The notes: a model not told the origin generated them from the sequence alone. DNA of 64,000 bases from Pseudomonas paraglycinae (GCF_021601625.1 NZ_BQHR01000013.1:1-64000); one strand, 5' to 3'. Counted from the first letter of the stretch, positions 7,799 to 15,660 are shown. Made by a program: numbers and translations.

Positions 7799-8446
7799 AT
7801 GAAAGCAGTGACGGAACGACTCGAAAAATGGTTGGAAGCCAACATCCCTGAAACACTTGAGGATCTGGCGCCGGGATGCTCGGACGCCGAAATCGCCGAG
7901 TTCGAAAGCCTGGTAGGCAGGTCTTTTCCCGAGAGTTTGAAGGCACTCTACAAGTGGCGTGACGGGCAACGCGGCGCTGCGAATTCAGGTCCCTTCTATG
8001 GTCTTGAATTTCTGTCGCTGGCAAAAGCCAGGGACAATTGGGAGTCCTGGAAAAGCATTATCGATGGATGGTCGTCCGAAGAAATGACCGAGGCGAGTGC
8101 CTTCTGCACGTCAGGAACTCCCGATGCTGTCCAGAAACTGTACGCCAGCAAATATTGGATTCCCTTCGCCTACGACTACGGTGGTAACCATCTCGGAGTC
8201 GATCTGGCCCCGGGAGCACTTGGCACTGTGGGTCAGGTCATCAACTTTGGCAGCGACGAAGACGACAAATACGTCGTTGCCACCTCCGTTGCCGCGTTTA
8301 TGGAGTGGCTGGTCGATCAACTCGAAAGCGGTAACTTCATGATCGAGGAGGAAGATGATGGTTCGCGAAGCTTGAACACCAGGACGCCTGAGATGTTTCA
8401 TTTTCTGGACGCGGTTCCCGTTCTGTTCGGGGCGCAATCTGCTTAA
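7799..8446 (+). CDS. SMI1/KNR4 (SUKH) family protein
   Basis: The protein has 215 residues. The SUKH fold is indicated by an amphipathic N-terminal helix (VTERLEKWLEANIP), the PGCSDAEIAEFESLVG segment, the signature FPESLKALYKWRDGQ at about 47-61, and the later IPFAYDYGGNHLGVDL segment. SUKH proteins include immunity proteins against contact-dependent and polymorphic toxins, but many are stand-alone housekeeping proteins. No toxin gene is adjacent, so an orphan immunity role is only a possibility. ATG 7799 has GGGA 8 nt upstream; the frame also extends to a GTG at 7769. Confidence 0.8.
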   Translation: MKAVTERLEKWLEANIPETLEDLAPGCSDAEIAEFESLVGRSFPESLKALYKWRDGQRGAANSGPFYGLEFLSLAKARDNWESWKSIIDGWSSEEMTEASAFCTSGTPDAVQKLYASKYWIPFAYDYGGNHLGVDLAPGALGTVGQVINFGSDEDDKYVVATSVAAFMEWLVDQLESGNFMIEEEDDGSRSLNTRTPEMFHFLDAVPVLFGAQSA

Positions 8447-8451
8447 CGTAG

Positions 8452-8537
8452 TGGATAAAAATGGGGACAGATCTATTTATCTAAAAATGGGGACAGATCT
8501 ATTTATCCGGTGGTGAAAAAATAGCTCCGTCCCCATT
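8452..8537. repeat. GGGGACAG palindromic repeat cluster 1
   Basis: Two direct copies of AAAAATGGGGACAGATCTATTTATC lie head to tail at 8456-8508, and an inverted, degenerate half (CTCCGTCCCCATT) follows at 8525-8537. The same motif recurs at 9282-9353 and, degenerate, at 12774. It forms strong hairpins and resembles repeats seen between Pseudomonas genes near REP-type transposases, though no transposase is present. Confidence 0.7.
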
Positions 8538-8642
8538 CCTGTGGTACTGCATTCCTGACAGGAATGCCCCCATAAAAAACATGAATTTTATTTAAAGCGC
8601 CCAATCTTTTAGCGTGGCCATTCTGCATATGGAGATGACGCT

Positions 8643-9275
8643 ATGAATGACTCAAGCCTGCGCCTTTACGTCGATGCTCAATTCACCAGTCCCTACGCAA
8701 TGTCGTGCTTTGTGGCCCTTCGAGAAAAGGGAATCGAGTTCGAAATGAGTACCTTGGACCTGGACAAACTGGAAAACCAGGCCAGCGATTACGCCCGTCT
8801 TTCGCTGACTCAGAGAGTGCCTACCCTCGTGCATGGCGACTTTGCGTTGTCGGAATCATCGGCGATCACGGAATACCTGGAAGATGTATTCCCCCAGACA
8901 GCTGTTTACCCCCGGCACCCACAGAAGCGCGCGGTAGCGAGGCAAGTTCAGGCGTGGCTGCGCAGTGATTTGCTCCCGATCCGACAGGAACGCTCTACCC
9001 TTGTGGTCTTCTATGGTCAGAAATACGGACCGTTGTCAGCGTCGGCTGAGGCTGCCAAGCAAAAGTTGATTGATGTCGCTCAATGGCTGCTTACCGACAA
9101 TCCGGACTACCTTTTTGGTGAATGGTCGATCGCCGATGTTGATCTCGCGTTGATGCTGAACCGATTGATACTCAACGGAGACACGGTGCCGGCTCAACTG
9201 GAGGATTACACTCAACGCCAATGGCAGCGCCCGACAGTACAAGATTGGATCAAGCTGGAACGACCTCGAATTTAG
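8643..9275 (+). CDS. yfcF: Glutathione S-transferase, YfcF type
   Basis: This 210-residue protein aligns well from memory with E. coli YfcF. Shared features are the start with LYVDAQFTSPYAMSCFVAL, the thioredoxin-fold RVPTLVHGDFALSESSAI at about 60-77 (cis-Pro and the SES glutathione-binding motif), QVQAWLRSDLLPIRQERS, and FGEWSIADVDLALMLNRL in the helical domain. YfcF has glutathione transferase and peroxidase activity and helps against oxidative stress. The gene is monocistronic between two GGGGACAG repeat clusters. The start has a GGAGATGACGCT site. Confidence 0.88.
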   Translation: MNDSSLRLYVDAQFTSPYAMSCFVALREKGIEFEMSTLDLDKLENQASDYARLSLTQRVPTLVHGDFALSESSAITEYLEDVFPQTAVYPRHPQKRAVARQVQAWLRSDLLPIRQERSTLVVFYGQKYGPLSASAEAAKQKLIDVAQWLLTDNPDYLFGEWSIADVDLALMLNRLILNGDTVPAQLEDYTQRQWQRPTVQDWIKLERPRI

Positions 9276-9281
9276 CGGTAC

Positions 9282-9353
9282 TAAAAATGGGGACAGATGT
9301 ATTTTTCAGAAAATAAATCTGTCCCCATTTCTCTCTTGTCCCCATTTCTCTCT
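9282..9353. repeat. GGGGACAG palindromic repeat cluster 2
   Basis: AAATGGGGACAGATGTATTTT at 9285-9305 and AAAATAAATCTGTCCCCATTT at 9310-9330 form an imperfect palindrome with a stem of about 20 bp and a short loop. A further TTGTCCCCATTTCTCTCT follows at 9337. The hairpin sits between the convergent yfcF and GNAT genes and could act as a bidirectional terminator as well as being a mobile repeat. Confidence 0.7.
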
Positions 9354-9366
9354 GCACTCTGAGGCG

Positions 9367-9822
9367 CTACAGCTCCAATGCCTTCGCCATGATGACCGTG
9401 CGCTCCGCCCCGTGAAACTCGTCTCGAACCTTTTCAAACCCAAGCGAAGCATAGAAGCCTTCTGCAGTGACTGAAGAAGGCACACGCAGCTGGTTCAGAC
9501 CTGCATTGATGGCAAGTGATTGAATCCTCTCCATCAGGCGTCTTCCGACGCCCTTTCCTTGATGGCACGGATCGACAAACACACTTCGGACAATGTCGTT
9601 ATCCAGACTCGCGGTTGCAACGATATGGCTGCCGGTTGTAGCTACGAGGACTTGACGCTCAGCCAACAGATGAAGGATCGCCGGGGGAGAAAAACTTTGC
9701 GCCACTTGCTCGATGATTTCGGCGGAGTAGTCCTTAACGTTCGACGCGCGCAAAGCATTGAGGATCGTTCGACTGATCGCTGGCGCATCTGCATTCGTAG
9801 CGTTTCGAATCAGGTAATCCAT
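9367..9822 (-). CDS. GNAT family N-acetyltransferase
   Basis: The 151-residue protein has the GNAT acetyl-CoA loop at VDPCHQGKGVGRRLM (Q-x-x-G-x-G/A), preceded by the beta strand IVRSVFV and followed by the AEGFYASLGFEKV motif. It transfers an acetyl group from acetyl-CoA to an amine; the acceptor is unknown. The frame opens at 9846, but AAGGAG lies 9 nt before the ATG at 9822 (MDYLIRNATN), which I take as the start. It is transcribed toward the palindromic repeat at 9282. Confidence 0.87.
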   Translation of the reverse strand: MDYLIRNATNADAPAISRTILNALRASNVKDYSAEIIEQVAQSFSPPAILHLLAERQVLVATTGSHIVATASLDNDIVRSVFVDPCHQGKGVGRRLMERIQSLAINAGLNQLRVPSSVTAEGFYASLGFEKVRDEFHGAERTVIMAKALEL

Positions 9823-9871
9823 CAAGGGCCGCTCCTTGCGCGTCATAAAAAAATGGGAAATACGAGCTGCG

Positions 9872-10144
9872 TTATATAAAACCCATCCCGGACCGGGAGT
9901 CGATCATGGTTTCGCGTGTTGCCAGGTAAAGCCGACGATACACCGTCACCAGTTGCGCCTGATTGAACGCCAGATTGCGCCCGCTGGGATTGGGCAGAAT
10001 CCAGACGTCAGCGCCGCCGAACGTGTCCTCTTGCAGCCCCACTTGATCGACTTCTTGCCGGATACCCGCTGCCGCCAATAAGCCCGGATTGATTCCGCAG
10101 AACACCACGTAAAGGTCTTCGGTCAGGATGTCTTCAAGCCGCAT
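9872..10144 (-). pseudogene. mug: Mug-type uracil-DNA glycosylase with a large internal deletion
   Basis: The 90-residue frame begins MRLEDILTEDLYVVFCGINPGL, which carries the active-site GINPG motif of mismatch-specific uracil glycosylase. It ends with FGGADVWILPNPSGRN, the second conserved motif. A normal Mug has about 165-170 residues; roughly 75-80 residues between these motifs are missing in frame, so the core fold is lost. The two joined ends are individually well conserved, suggesting a recent deletion. The product is very likely inactive. Adjacent 10145-10301 shows nothing I can name. Confidence 0.75.
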
Positions 10145-10301
10145 ATGCCCCTATCTCCCCAAGCCGAGCTTTGCCCAAGGCCCACATTCGATCCAGTTGG
10201 CAACTGGTCCGTGGATCGGCCTCGAAACTGTAACTGTTCATCCTGCTGACCGTGAGCGAAATTAAGGCCACTCCCCGCCCGAAATGAAGTGAGCACACGC
10301 C

Positions 10302-11060
10302 GTGGATCTGACCGTCACCACCCTCCTCGTCACCTTCGCCGGCGTGTTCCTGATCTGCTTCATGAAGGGCGCGTTCGGCGGCGGCTTTGCGATTGTCGGG
10401 ATTCCGCTGCTGTCGCTGGTGATGGACCCGATCACGGCTGGCGGGCTGCTGGCGCCATTGTTCGTCGCCATGGATCTGTTCAGCCTGCGCTACTGGAAGC
10501 CTTCCACCTGGTCAAAACCCGACCTGAAGTTGTTGGTACCAGGTTTGATCGTCGGCATCGGTGCCGGCTATTTGCTTTTCCGGGTACTGGACCACCGCGC
10601 CATCGCCATCGTCATGGCGGCGATCACGCTGTTGTTTGTCGGTTTGTGGTTCAAGGCGGGCGGAGAAGTGCAAGTGCGGCCGCGCTCCTCTCCCAAAGCC
10701 GTGGCTGCCGGCATTACTTCGGGTATTACGACGATGGTGGCGCATTCCGGCGGGCCGCCACTGGCGATCTATCTGCTGCCGCTGGGGCTGAGCAAGCAGA
10801 TGTATGCCGGAACGACCAGCCTGTTTTTCACCGTGGGCAATCTTCTCAAGGCAGTGCCATGGCTGCTGCTGGCCAAACCTACCGGCAACGTCCTGACACT
10901 GATGCTCGTCAGCTTGCTCGCTGTACCCTGCGGCGTCTGGCTGGGTTGGCGGTTGCACGCCCGACTGGACCAGCGTCAGATGTACCGCGCCTGTTATGGC
11001 TTGCTGGTGGTCACGGCGCTGAAGCTGTTGTGGGATGGAGTCGGGGGATATATGACCTGA
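10302..11060 (+). CDS. TauE/SafE family sulfite/organosulfonate exporter
   Basis: The 252-residue protein is almost wholly hydrophobic, with about eight membrane segments in two repeats. Each repeat opens with a typical motif: FMKGAFGGGFAIVGIPLL at about 20-37, and the GITSGITTMVAHSGGPPLAIYLL region in the second half. The family exports sulfite, sulfoacetate or similar anions across the inner membrane. The GTG at 10302 is the only sensible start, since the frame has no upstream ATG; its ribosome site is weak. It is monocistronic. Confidence 0.87.
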   Translation: MDLTVTTLLVTFAGVFLICFMKGAFGGGFAIVGIPLLSLVMDPITAGGLLAPLFVAMDLFSLRYWKPSTWSKPDLKLLVPGLIVGIGAGYLLFRVLDHRAIAIVMAAITLLFVGLWFKAGGEVQVRPRSSPKAVAAGITSGITTMVAHSGGPPLAIYLLPLGLSKQMYAGTTSLFFTVGNLLKAVPWLLLAKPTGNVLTLMLVSLLAVPCGVWLGWRLHARLDQRQMYRACYGLLVVTALKLLWDGVGGYMT

Positions 11061-11177
11061 ACGAAGTTCAGGCCGGGCCGGGGTAATTTGAATGCCCGCA
11101 CGGCAACCGATTGATCCGAATGCTGGACGGATGAAATAGGCTTCATACCATTGCGAATCGACAACCTGGAGGTTGAT

Positions 11178-12230
11178 TTGAAAACAGAGAGTGCAAGGCG
11201 CGTGATTGTCATCGGTGCCGGCATCGTGGGTGCGTCCGTCGCTTATCACCTGGCTTGCAAAGGTGCGCAGGTCACTGTGATCGAGGCCGGTGAGGTCGCG
11301 AGTGGCGTGACCGGGCGCTCGTTTGCGTGGATCAACACGTCGCAAAGTGGGCCTGATCCCATTGCGCAACTGCGCGCTGCAGCAATCCAGGAGTATCACC
11401 GGCTCGAAGCGGAACTGCCGGACCTGAAGATTCACTGGACGGGCGCCCTGAGTTATCCGCCCGGCACAGACCTGGAAGCTTCAGCCAACCTGCTCACTCA
11501 AGCACAAATTCTCGACCTTGAGCCGAACCTCAAAAATCCCCCTCGACAAGCCTTTTACAATCCACAGGAAGGCGCATTGGACGCCGTGCAAGCCACCCGT
11601 GCGTTGATCGCCGGTGCTCAGGCTCTTGGAGCGACGGTACTGGTGCATACCCGAGTGCAGGGTCTTACCCTCCGCGATGCAACGGTGACTGGCGTCGAAA
11701 CCGCAACGGGTGCCATCGAAGCTGACGTGGTCGTATTGGCCGCAGGAACGGGCATCAAGCAACTGACTGAAACTCTGAACCTGTCCCTTCCGATCGAGAC
11801 CTCGCCCGCTGTTTTCATCCGCTACAGGATGCAACCCGATCGGGTGTATACCCTGATCTCCAGTCCTGAGATGGAAGTCAGACAGGATTCGCAAGGGATC
11901 TTGCTGGCGGCGGAAGACTATCTGGACAACTCCCTGGAGAACCGCCCGCAAGCCATAGCGCAACGAACCGCGGCGGCCATCCGAAACGAGTTGGCGGATA
12001 TCATTTCCATTGAGCCAGAATTGGCGTGTATCGGGCTCAGACCCATGCCTGCGGACGGCGTGCCCATCATCGGTTATCTGCCCGGGATCGGCGCAATGTA
12101 CGTTTGTACGATGCACCCTGGCGTCACACTCGCTGCAGTCGCAGGCCGCCTGGTCAGTGACGAGCTGATCGACGTTCAGGTTTCACCTGCCCTGGCGCCA
12201 TGCCGGCCTGACCGTTTTTTCAAGACGTAA
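11178..12230 (+). CDS. FAD-dependent oxidoreductase, DAO family
   Basis: The protein has about 350 residues. A Rossmann FAD-binding motif is at the N-terminus (VIVIGAGIVGASVAYHL, G-x-G-x-x-G), followed by EAGEVASGVTGRSFAW. A second FAD contact is in the VVVLAAGTGI segment, and the C-terminal LRPMPADGVPIIGYLP block is typical of the DAO fold. These enzymes oxidise amino or imino acids or secondary amines; the substrate is not deducible. GGAGG at 11168-11172 points to the unusual TTG start at 11178, 5 nt downstream, not to the TTG at 11151. Confidence 0.85.
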   Translation: MKTESARRVIVIGAGIVGASVAYHLACKGAQVTVIEAGEVASGVTGRSFAWINTSQSGPDPIAQLRAAAIQEYHRLEAELPDLKIHWTGALSYPPGTDLEASANLLTQAQILDLEPNLKNPPRQAFYNPQEGALDAVQATRALIAGAQALGATVLVHTRVQGLTLRDATVTGVETATGAIEADVVVLAAGTGIKQLTETLNLSLPIETSPAVFIRYRMQPDRVYTLISSPEMEVRQDSQGILLAAEDYLDNSLENRPQAIAQRTAAAIRNELADIISIEPELACIGLRPMPADGVPIIGYLPGIGAMYVCTMHPGVTLAAVAGRLVSDELIDVQVSPALAPCRPDRFFKT

Positions 12231-12368
12231 GAACAAGCCCGCGGTGGCCGGGCCGAGCACTCCCATTGACCGCATCAATAACAACCATTAATTCAATGAA
12301 GTTCTCATATCAAATCGAAAGCGTAGGATCTGCTCCATACCAACCCACTGCACACGGAGTACAGAACC

Positions 12369-12713
12369 ATGAAACGCCAAACCCTCCTCGGTATCGCCTT
12401 CTCGCTCTTCGCCCTGAATGCTTTTGCGGCGACTGAAACCGATCCACTGTTCAGCGATGCGGTTGCCGCTGCGACTCAAACCGACCCACTGTTCAGCGAT
12501 GCTGTTGCCTCTGCGACTCAAACCGATCCATTGTTCAGTGATGCGGTTGCTGCTGCGACCCAGACTGATCCACTGTTCAGCGATGCCGTTGCCGCGACCG
12601 AAACCGACCCACTGTTCAGTGATGCAGTGGCCGCAACCGAAACGGACCCGCTGTTCAGTGATGCGGTAGCAGAAGGTGGTTCGGACCGTCTGATCGAACG
12701 TCGTAACGTCTGA
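12369..12713 (+). CDS. Secreted tandem-repeat protein (TDPLFSDAVA repeats)
   Basis: This 114-residue protein has a clear signal peptide (MKRQTLLGIAFSLFALNAFA) followed by six copies of a 13-14-residue unit, T-E/Q-TDPLFSDAVA. It ends in EGGSDRLIERRNV. The repeats differ mostly at synonymous third positions, so the peptide sequence looks selected rather than freshly duplicated. It lacks cysteine, membrane segments or any known domain. A GGAG site precedes the ATG, and a good terminator follows at 12742. It shares 13-residue periodicity and the GGSDR motif with the gene at 19736, so both may belong to one Pseudomonas family. Function unknown; periplasmic or extracellular. Confidence 0.8.
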   Translation: MKRQTLLGIAFSLFALNAFAATETDPLFSDAVAAATQTDPLFSDAVASATQTDPLFSDAVAAATQTDPLFSDAVAATETDPLFSDAVAATETDPLFSDAVAEGGSDRLIERRNV

Positions 12714-12741
12714 ATGAAGGGTTTCACCGCAGTACCCGACG

Positions 12742-12770
12742 AAAGCCCGGCCTTATCCGCCGGGCTTTTT
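12742..12770 (+). terminator. Intrinsic terminator after the repeat protein
   Basis: AAAGCCCGGC and GCCGGGCTTTTT form a GC-rich stem with a short loop and T tail, just downstream of the repeat-protein gene. Confidence 0.85.
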
Positions 12771-12773
12771 CAT

Positions 12774-12797
12774 ATTGGGACAGGTCTATTTTTCAAT
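12774..12797. repeat. Degenerate GGGGACAG repeat half
   Basis: TTGGGACAGGTCTATTTTTCA resembles one arm of the repeats at 8452 and 9282, with substitutions. It overlaps the 3-prime end of the CigR gene. Confidence 0.5.
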
Positions 12798-13239
12798 CGA
12801 AGGCGCCATTGAGCACTTCATAAATCAGCCCGGTGGCCAGCGCGACCAGGATCAGATCGGTGCCGACCTGCTGCCATTCGTAGCCGTCGTAGTGCGGCAG
12901 TCTGCCGACCAGTCGACCATCGAGCTTCTTCGCAATACCGGGCGGCAGCGGTTTGCCCCGCGCCAGGTTCTTCTGAATGCCGGGCGGCAACGCCGGGCCT
13001 GGGGTCCAGTAGCCACGATAGCCGTCCACAATCCCGATCACCCCGCCGCGATCGATACTTGGGCCGTGCCCCTGATAACCGCCCCCGCCTTTTTTCCCCT
13101 GATTGCCATGATCCTGGCTGTTATGCGGGTTGCCTTTGCCCTGCCCCTTTCCATTGCCAGGATCGGCCAGCGCTGACACCGAAGTGCTCAACAGCGCAAT
13201 ACAGGTCGTGGTCGCAATCAACGTGCGTAAACCGGACAT
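12793..13239 (-). CDS. cigR: CigR/RcnB-family periplasmic protein
   Basis: The 148-residue protein has a signal peptide (TLIATTTCIALLSTSVSALA) and a Gly/Lys/Asn-rich low-complexity stretch (about 27-60). The RcnB-type C-terminal domain follows with LPPGIQKNLARGKPLPPGI and a final hydrophobic segment. In Salmonella CigR is called an anti-virulence regulator; in Pseudomonas the role is unproven. AAGGA 7 nt before ATG 13239 sets the start, although the frame extends upstream to 13293. The name rests on family resemblance. Confidence 0.78.
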   Translation of the reverse strand: MSGLRTLIATTTCIALLSTSVSALADPGNGKGQGKGNPHNSQDHGNQGKKGGGGYQGHGPSIDRGGVIGIVDGYRGYWTPGPALPPGIQKNLARGKPLPPGIAKKLDGRLVGRLPHYDGYEWQQVGTDLILVALATGLIYEVLNGAFD

Positions 13240-13447
13240 GGGTCGTTCCTTGAAAGAGTGTATGTGGATTCTAGTCAGTTTTTTTACAGGCATGGAGAGA
13301 TGGCCCTGTCATCGCGGTTTGTGACGATTCTCGATGCGTGCAGCTTTCGGTGCTCCCCGATTCGCGCTTACCATGCGCCCGACTCGTATTATCGCGGGAA
13401 AGAAGTCTGGCACCGCCGCTCCGACTTCAACGAAAAGGAATTCACTC

Positions 13448-13879
13448 ATGTTTGAACGGAACAAACTGGTTCCAGAACTGATGGTCACGGATCTGCAGAC
13501 CACCCTCGCTTTCTGGATCTCCTGTCTGGGCTTCACCATCGCTTATCAACGCCCTGAAGATGGCTTCGCCTACCTCGACCTGAATGGCGCTCAAGTCATG
13601 CTTGAGCAGGTAGATCCGAATGCAGGCCAGTGGCTGACGGCGGAACTGAGCAAGCCCTTCGGAAGAGGCGTCAATCTGCAGATCGACGTTGAGGCGGTTG
13701 CTCCCATCATCGAAAGACTGGGCGCCGCCCAGATTCCACTTTATAAAACCTGCAAAGACACCTGGTATCGCGCTGACGATGTCGAAGTCGGCCAGCGTGA
13801 ATTTCTCGTTCAGGATCCGGACGGTTATCTCGTAAGACTGGTAGAACGTCTGGGCGAACGTCCTGTTTGCACGATTTGA
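13448..13879 (+). CDS. VOC-family protein (bleomycin-resistance-like)
   Basis: The 143-residue protein has the paired beta-alpha-beta-beta-beta modules of the vicinal-oxygen-chelate fold: PELMVTDLQTTLAFWISCLGF at the start, FAYLDLNGAQVMLEQ, then NLQIDVEAV and FLVQDPDGYLVRLVE. Members sequester glycopeptides or catalyse metal-dependent reactions; this one most resembles the bleomycin-binding group but lacks diagnostic residues that I could verify. AAAGGA lies upstream of ATG 13448. It appears alone or followed by the doubtful ORF at 13898. Confidence 0.85.
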   Translation: MFERNKLVPELMVTDLQTTLAFWISCLGFTIAYQRPEDGFAYLDLNGAQVMLEQVDPNAGQWLTAELSKPFGRGVNLQIDVEAVAPIIERLGAAQIPLYKTCKDTWYRADDVEVGQREFLVQDPDGYLVRLVERLGERPVCTI

Positions 13880-13897
13880 TCAAGGAAGATAAAAACA

Positions 13898-14203
13898 ATG
13901 AAAAACGACAATTTGGCACGGCCTCGAAGGGGCGAATTGCAGTCGCCGGCCATTCCCCTGCTCGAAGAGTATTCGCCCGGCGACGGCATCATCTGTGCGG
14001 ACGGCGGCGCTCGTTCCCGTGAGGTGATCCAGGAACAGGTGTTGGCGTTGATCGACGGGTTTCTGACCCGCTCGACGCACAACCGATCGCGGTCTTGCCT
14101 GCGCATCGTTCATCCGTCAGGATCCCTCCCTTTTTTGACTGGCAGGAGCAATCGTGGAACGTCTTTTCGTTTATGGAACCCTGGGCCCTGGCCGGCCAAA
14201 TGA
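13898..14203 (+). CDS. Doubtful ORF, perhaps a gene fragment
   Basis: The ATG follows AAGGAAG, and the first 58 residues (MKNDNLARPRRGELQSPAIP through VIQEQVLALIDGFL) look protein-like. The rest is arginine- and serine-rich and overlaps the next gene by 50 nt in another frame, suggesting a frameshift or a decayed end near 14070. I do not recognise the family. Confidence 0.35.
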   Translation: MKNDNLARPRRGELQSPAIPLLEEYSPGDGIICADGGARSREVIQEQVLALIDGFLTRSTHNRSRSCLRIVHPSGSLPFLTGRSNRGTSFRLWNPGPWPAK

Positions 14204-14477
14204 GCATGTGATGCTGAACATCGGCGGCACGTGGCAGGCCGCTTCGCTGAAGGGGCGCCTGTCGCAGGCCGGATGGGGTGCGGCGATGGGCTTTCCCGGT
14301 CTGGTGATTGCCGAGGATGGCGATGTGATCGAAGGCTACGTGTTCGCTTCCGAGAATTTCCACGAGCACTGGGCGGCGCTGGATGAGTTTGAAGGGGCTG
14401 AGTATCAGCGCGTGTTGACCAAGGTGACACTGGATGACGGGACGGCAATGGATGCCTATGTCTACGCGCTCAAATAG
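14154..14477 (+). CDS. Gamma-glutamylcyclotransferase-like (AIG2/GGCT) protein
   Basis: The 107-residue protein begins with the GGCT signature LFVYGTLGPGRPNEH and has the GFPGLV and EGYVFASENF segments and the DEFEGAEYQRV motif with the catalytic-type Glu. Family members release 5-oxoproline from gamma-glutamyl amines or related compounds. The GTG start at 14154 is set by AGGAG 5 nt upstream. The following hypothetical gene begins 25 nt later and may be co-transcribed. Confidence 0.85.
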   Translation: MERLFVYGTLGPGRPNEHVMLNIGGTWQAASLKGRLSQAGWGAAMGFPGLVIAEDGDVIEGYVFASENFHEHWAALDEFEGAEYQRVLTKVTLDDGTAMDAYVYALK

Positions 14478-14502
14478 TCGGCCTTCGGCCATTTCTCGAC
14501 GG

Positions 14503-14904
14503 ATGAAAACCCTCCTGGCCGGGCTAGTGTTTTGTGTTGGACTATGGGGTGTTTCCGAGTGGTGGGAAAAGGCGTTGGCGAAGCCTGATTACGCAGCTCA
14601 TATCAGCCCAGATGGCTGCTTCAGGGTGCAAACTTTCAGACCTTTCTGGTTACTGCCCAACTTCCTTCACCCGCAGGCACCACCGGACGACGCCTTCGAA
14701 ACCCAATGGTTCGTCCGCTGGGAATCTCCCGCGTTTTTCCGTTTGTACGACAATCGCGATGATCAGCTACTTGGCGAAAGCGAAATCTACGATCTGGTGA
14801 GTTACGGGAACCGATTGTCTTGGGGTTACGGCAGCGATACCGAGGTTCGCGTCGGCTTGATAACGGTCGGCAATACTCGCCCTGATTGTAAAAAGGGAGA
14901 CTGA
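14503..14904 (+). CDS. Hypothetical membrane-anchored protein
   Basis: The 133-residue protein has an N-terminal hydrophobic segment (MKTLLAGLVFCVGLWGVSEW), then a globular part with ISPDGCFRVQTFRPFWLLP and ETQWFVRWESPAFFRLYDN. It probably faces the periplasm. The frame extends upstream, but ATG 14503 puts the hydrophobic segment at the start; no strong ribosome site is seen. I do not recognise a named domain. Confidence 0.65.
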   Translation: MKTLLAGLVFCVGLWGVSEWWEKALAKPDYAAHISPDGCFRVQTFRPFWLLPNFLHPQAPPDDAFETQWFVRWESPAFFRLYDNRDDQLLGESEIYDLVSYGNRLSWGYGSDTEVRVGLITVGNTRPDCKKGD

Positions 14905-14911
14905 TGAAGCC

Positions 14912-15589
14912 ATGACGAGCCGCGAACTACTCCATAGCAAAGGCTACACACTGCTCTTTGGAGCGGTTCCGACCATGTGGCTGGCCGCCCTTCGCATCGC
15001 ATTCGATACCGACATCAAACCCTCAAACGAATGGCCCGTGCCCCGCGGCATCGACTGGCGCCATTCGCAGCTCGACACTGACCCGACCGTTCAAGCCGTG
15101 TGCCGATTGCCACCCTTGCTGGCGGTGGTGGGCGAGTTGATCGGCGAGCGCTTCTTCCTCTCGCAGGTCGAGGGCCGCGAACCGCTCATCAATGGCGGCC
15201 ACCAACAACTGCACCGCGACTTGTCGGCGCAACGCCCCGGCGACACCGTCAACGCGCTGGTGTACCTCGACGATTACGGACCCGAAAACGGTGCAACCCG
15301 CATCGTTCCCGGCAGTCATCGCCCTGCACAGAACGAGCCCCCGTTCGATTTCACTGACGAGTCCCGATCCGTGCAACTGACGGGCAACGCGGGCGACATT
15401 CTGATCTTCGATGCCGACCTGATCCACGCGGGCAGCCTGAACTCCAGCGGCGCACGCCGTCGCGCCCTGTTGATCACCTTTTTTTCCGACTCGCTCTATG
15501 CAACACACTTGGAAACAGTGGGCCTGCGCAACATACAAATGGACACGTCCGAGCGGTTCGAACCCGCTGATTTTTCGTTCGGATCGTGA
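14912..15589 (+). CDS. Phytanoyl-CoA dioxygenase (PhyH) family protein
   Basis: The 225-residue protein has the Fe(II)/2-oxoglutarate facial triad of PhyH enzymes: QLHRD (H-x-D) at about 97-101 and LIHAGSL near 170, with an Arg-rich segment after it (GARRRALLITFF) for 2-oxoglutarate binding. The NALVYLDDYGPENGATRIVPGSH segment is also diagnostic. Substrate unknown. The start is 7 nt after the previous stop, so the two are probably in one transcript. Confidence 0.87.
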   Translation: MTSRELLHSKGYTLLFGAVPTMWLAALRIAFDTDIKPSNEWPVPRGIDWRHSQLDTDPTVQAVCRLPPLLAVVGELIGERFFLSQVEGREPLINGGHQQLHRDLSAQRPGDTVNALVYLDDYGPENGATRIVPGSHRPAQNEPPFDFTDESRSVQLTGNAGDILIFDADLIHAGSLNSSGARRRALLITFFSDSLYATHLETVGLRNIQMDTSERFEPADFSFGS

Positions 15590-15599
15590 AACCATTCAT

Positions 15600-15635
15600 T
15601 TGACTTGCTTGCCTCAGGCAACTATATAGTTGCCT
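15600..15635 (+). promoter_or_regulatory. Sigma-70 promoter with palindromic operator on the -10 box
   Basis: TTGACT (15600-15605) and TATATA (15623-15628) are separated by 17 nt, a near-ideal promoter. The -10 box is the centre of the perfect 20-bp palindrome AGGCAACTATATAGTTGCCT (15616-15635), and a second overlapping TTGCCTcAGGCAA palindrome lies just upstream. The next gene encodes a MarR-type regulator, so autorepression at this site is a direct inference. Confidence 0.8.
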
Positions 15636-15660
15636 AAAGCAAACATATGAGCATCACGCC

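Noticed and set aside
10145-10301. Possible operator or regulator remnant between mug and TauE
   Set aside because: Only weak inverted sequences (CCAGTTGGCAACTGG) are seen; not enough to call a site.
10512-11435. A 307-codon minus-strand frame opposite TauE and the DAO gene
   Set aside because: It covers two real genes and reads as Gln/His/Arg-rich antisense.
12369-12713. CRISPR-like interpretation of the regularly spaced repeat DNA
   Set aside because: The repeats are in frame, directly adjacent and coding, with no unique spacers.
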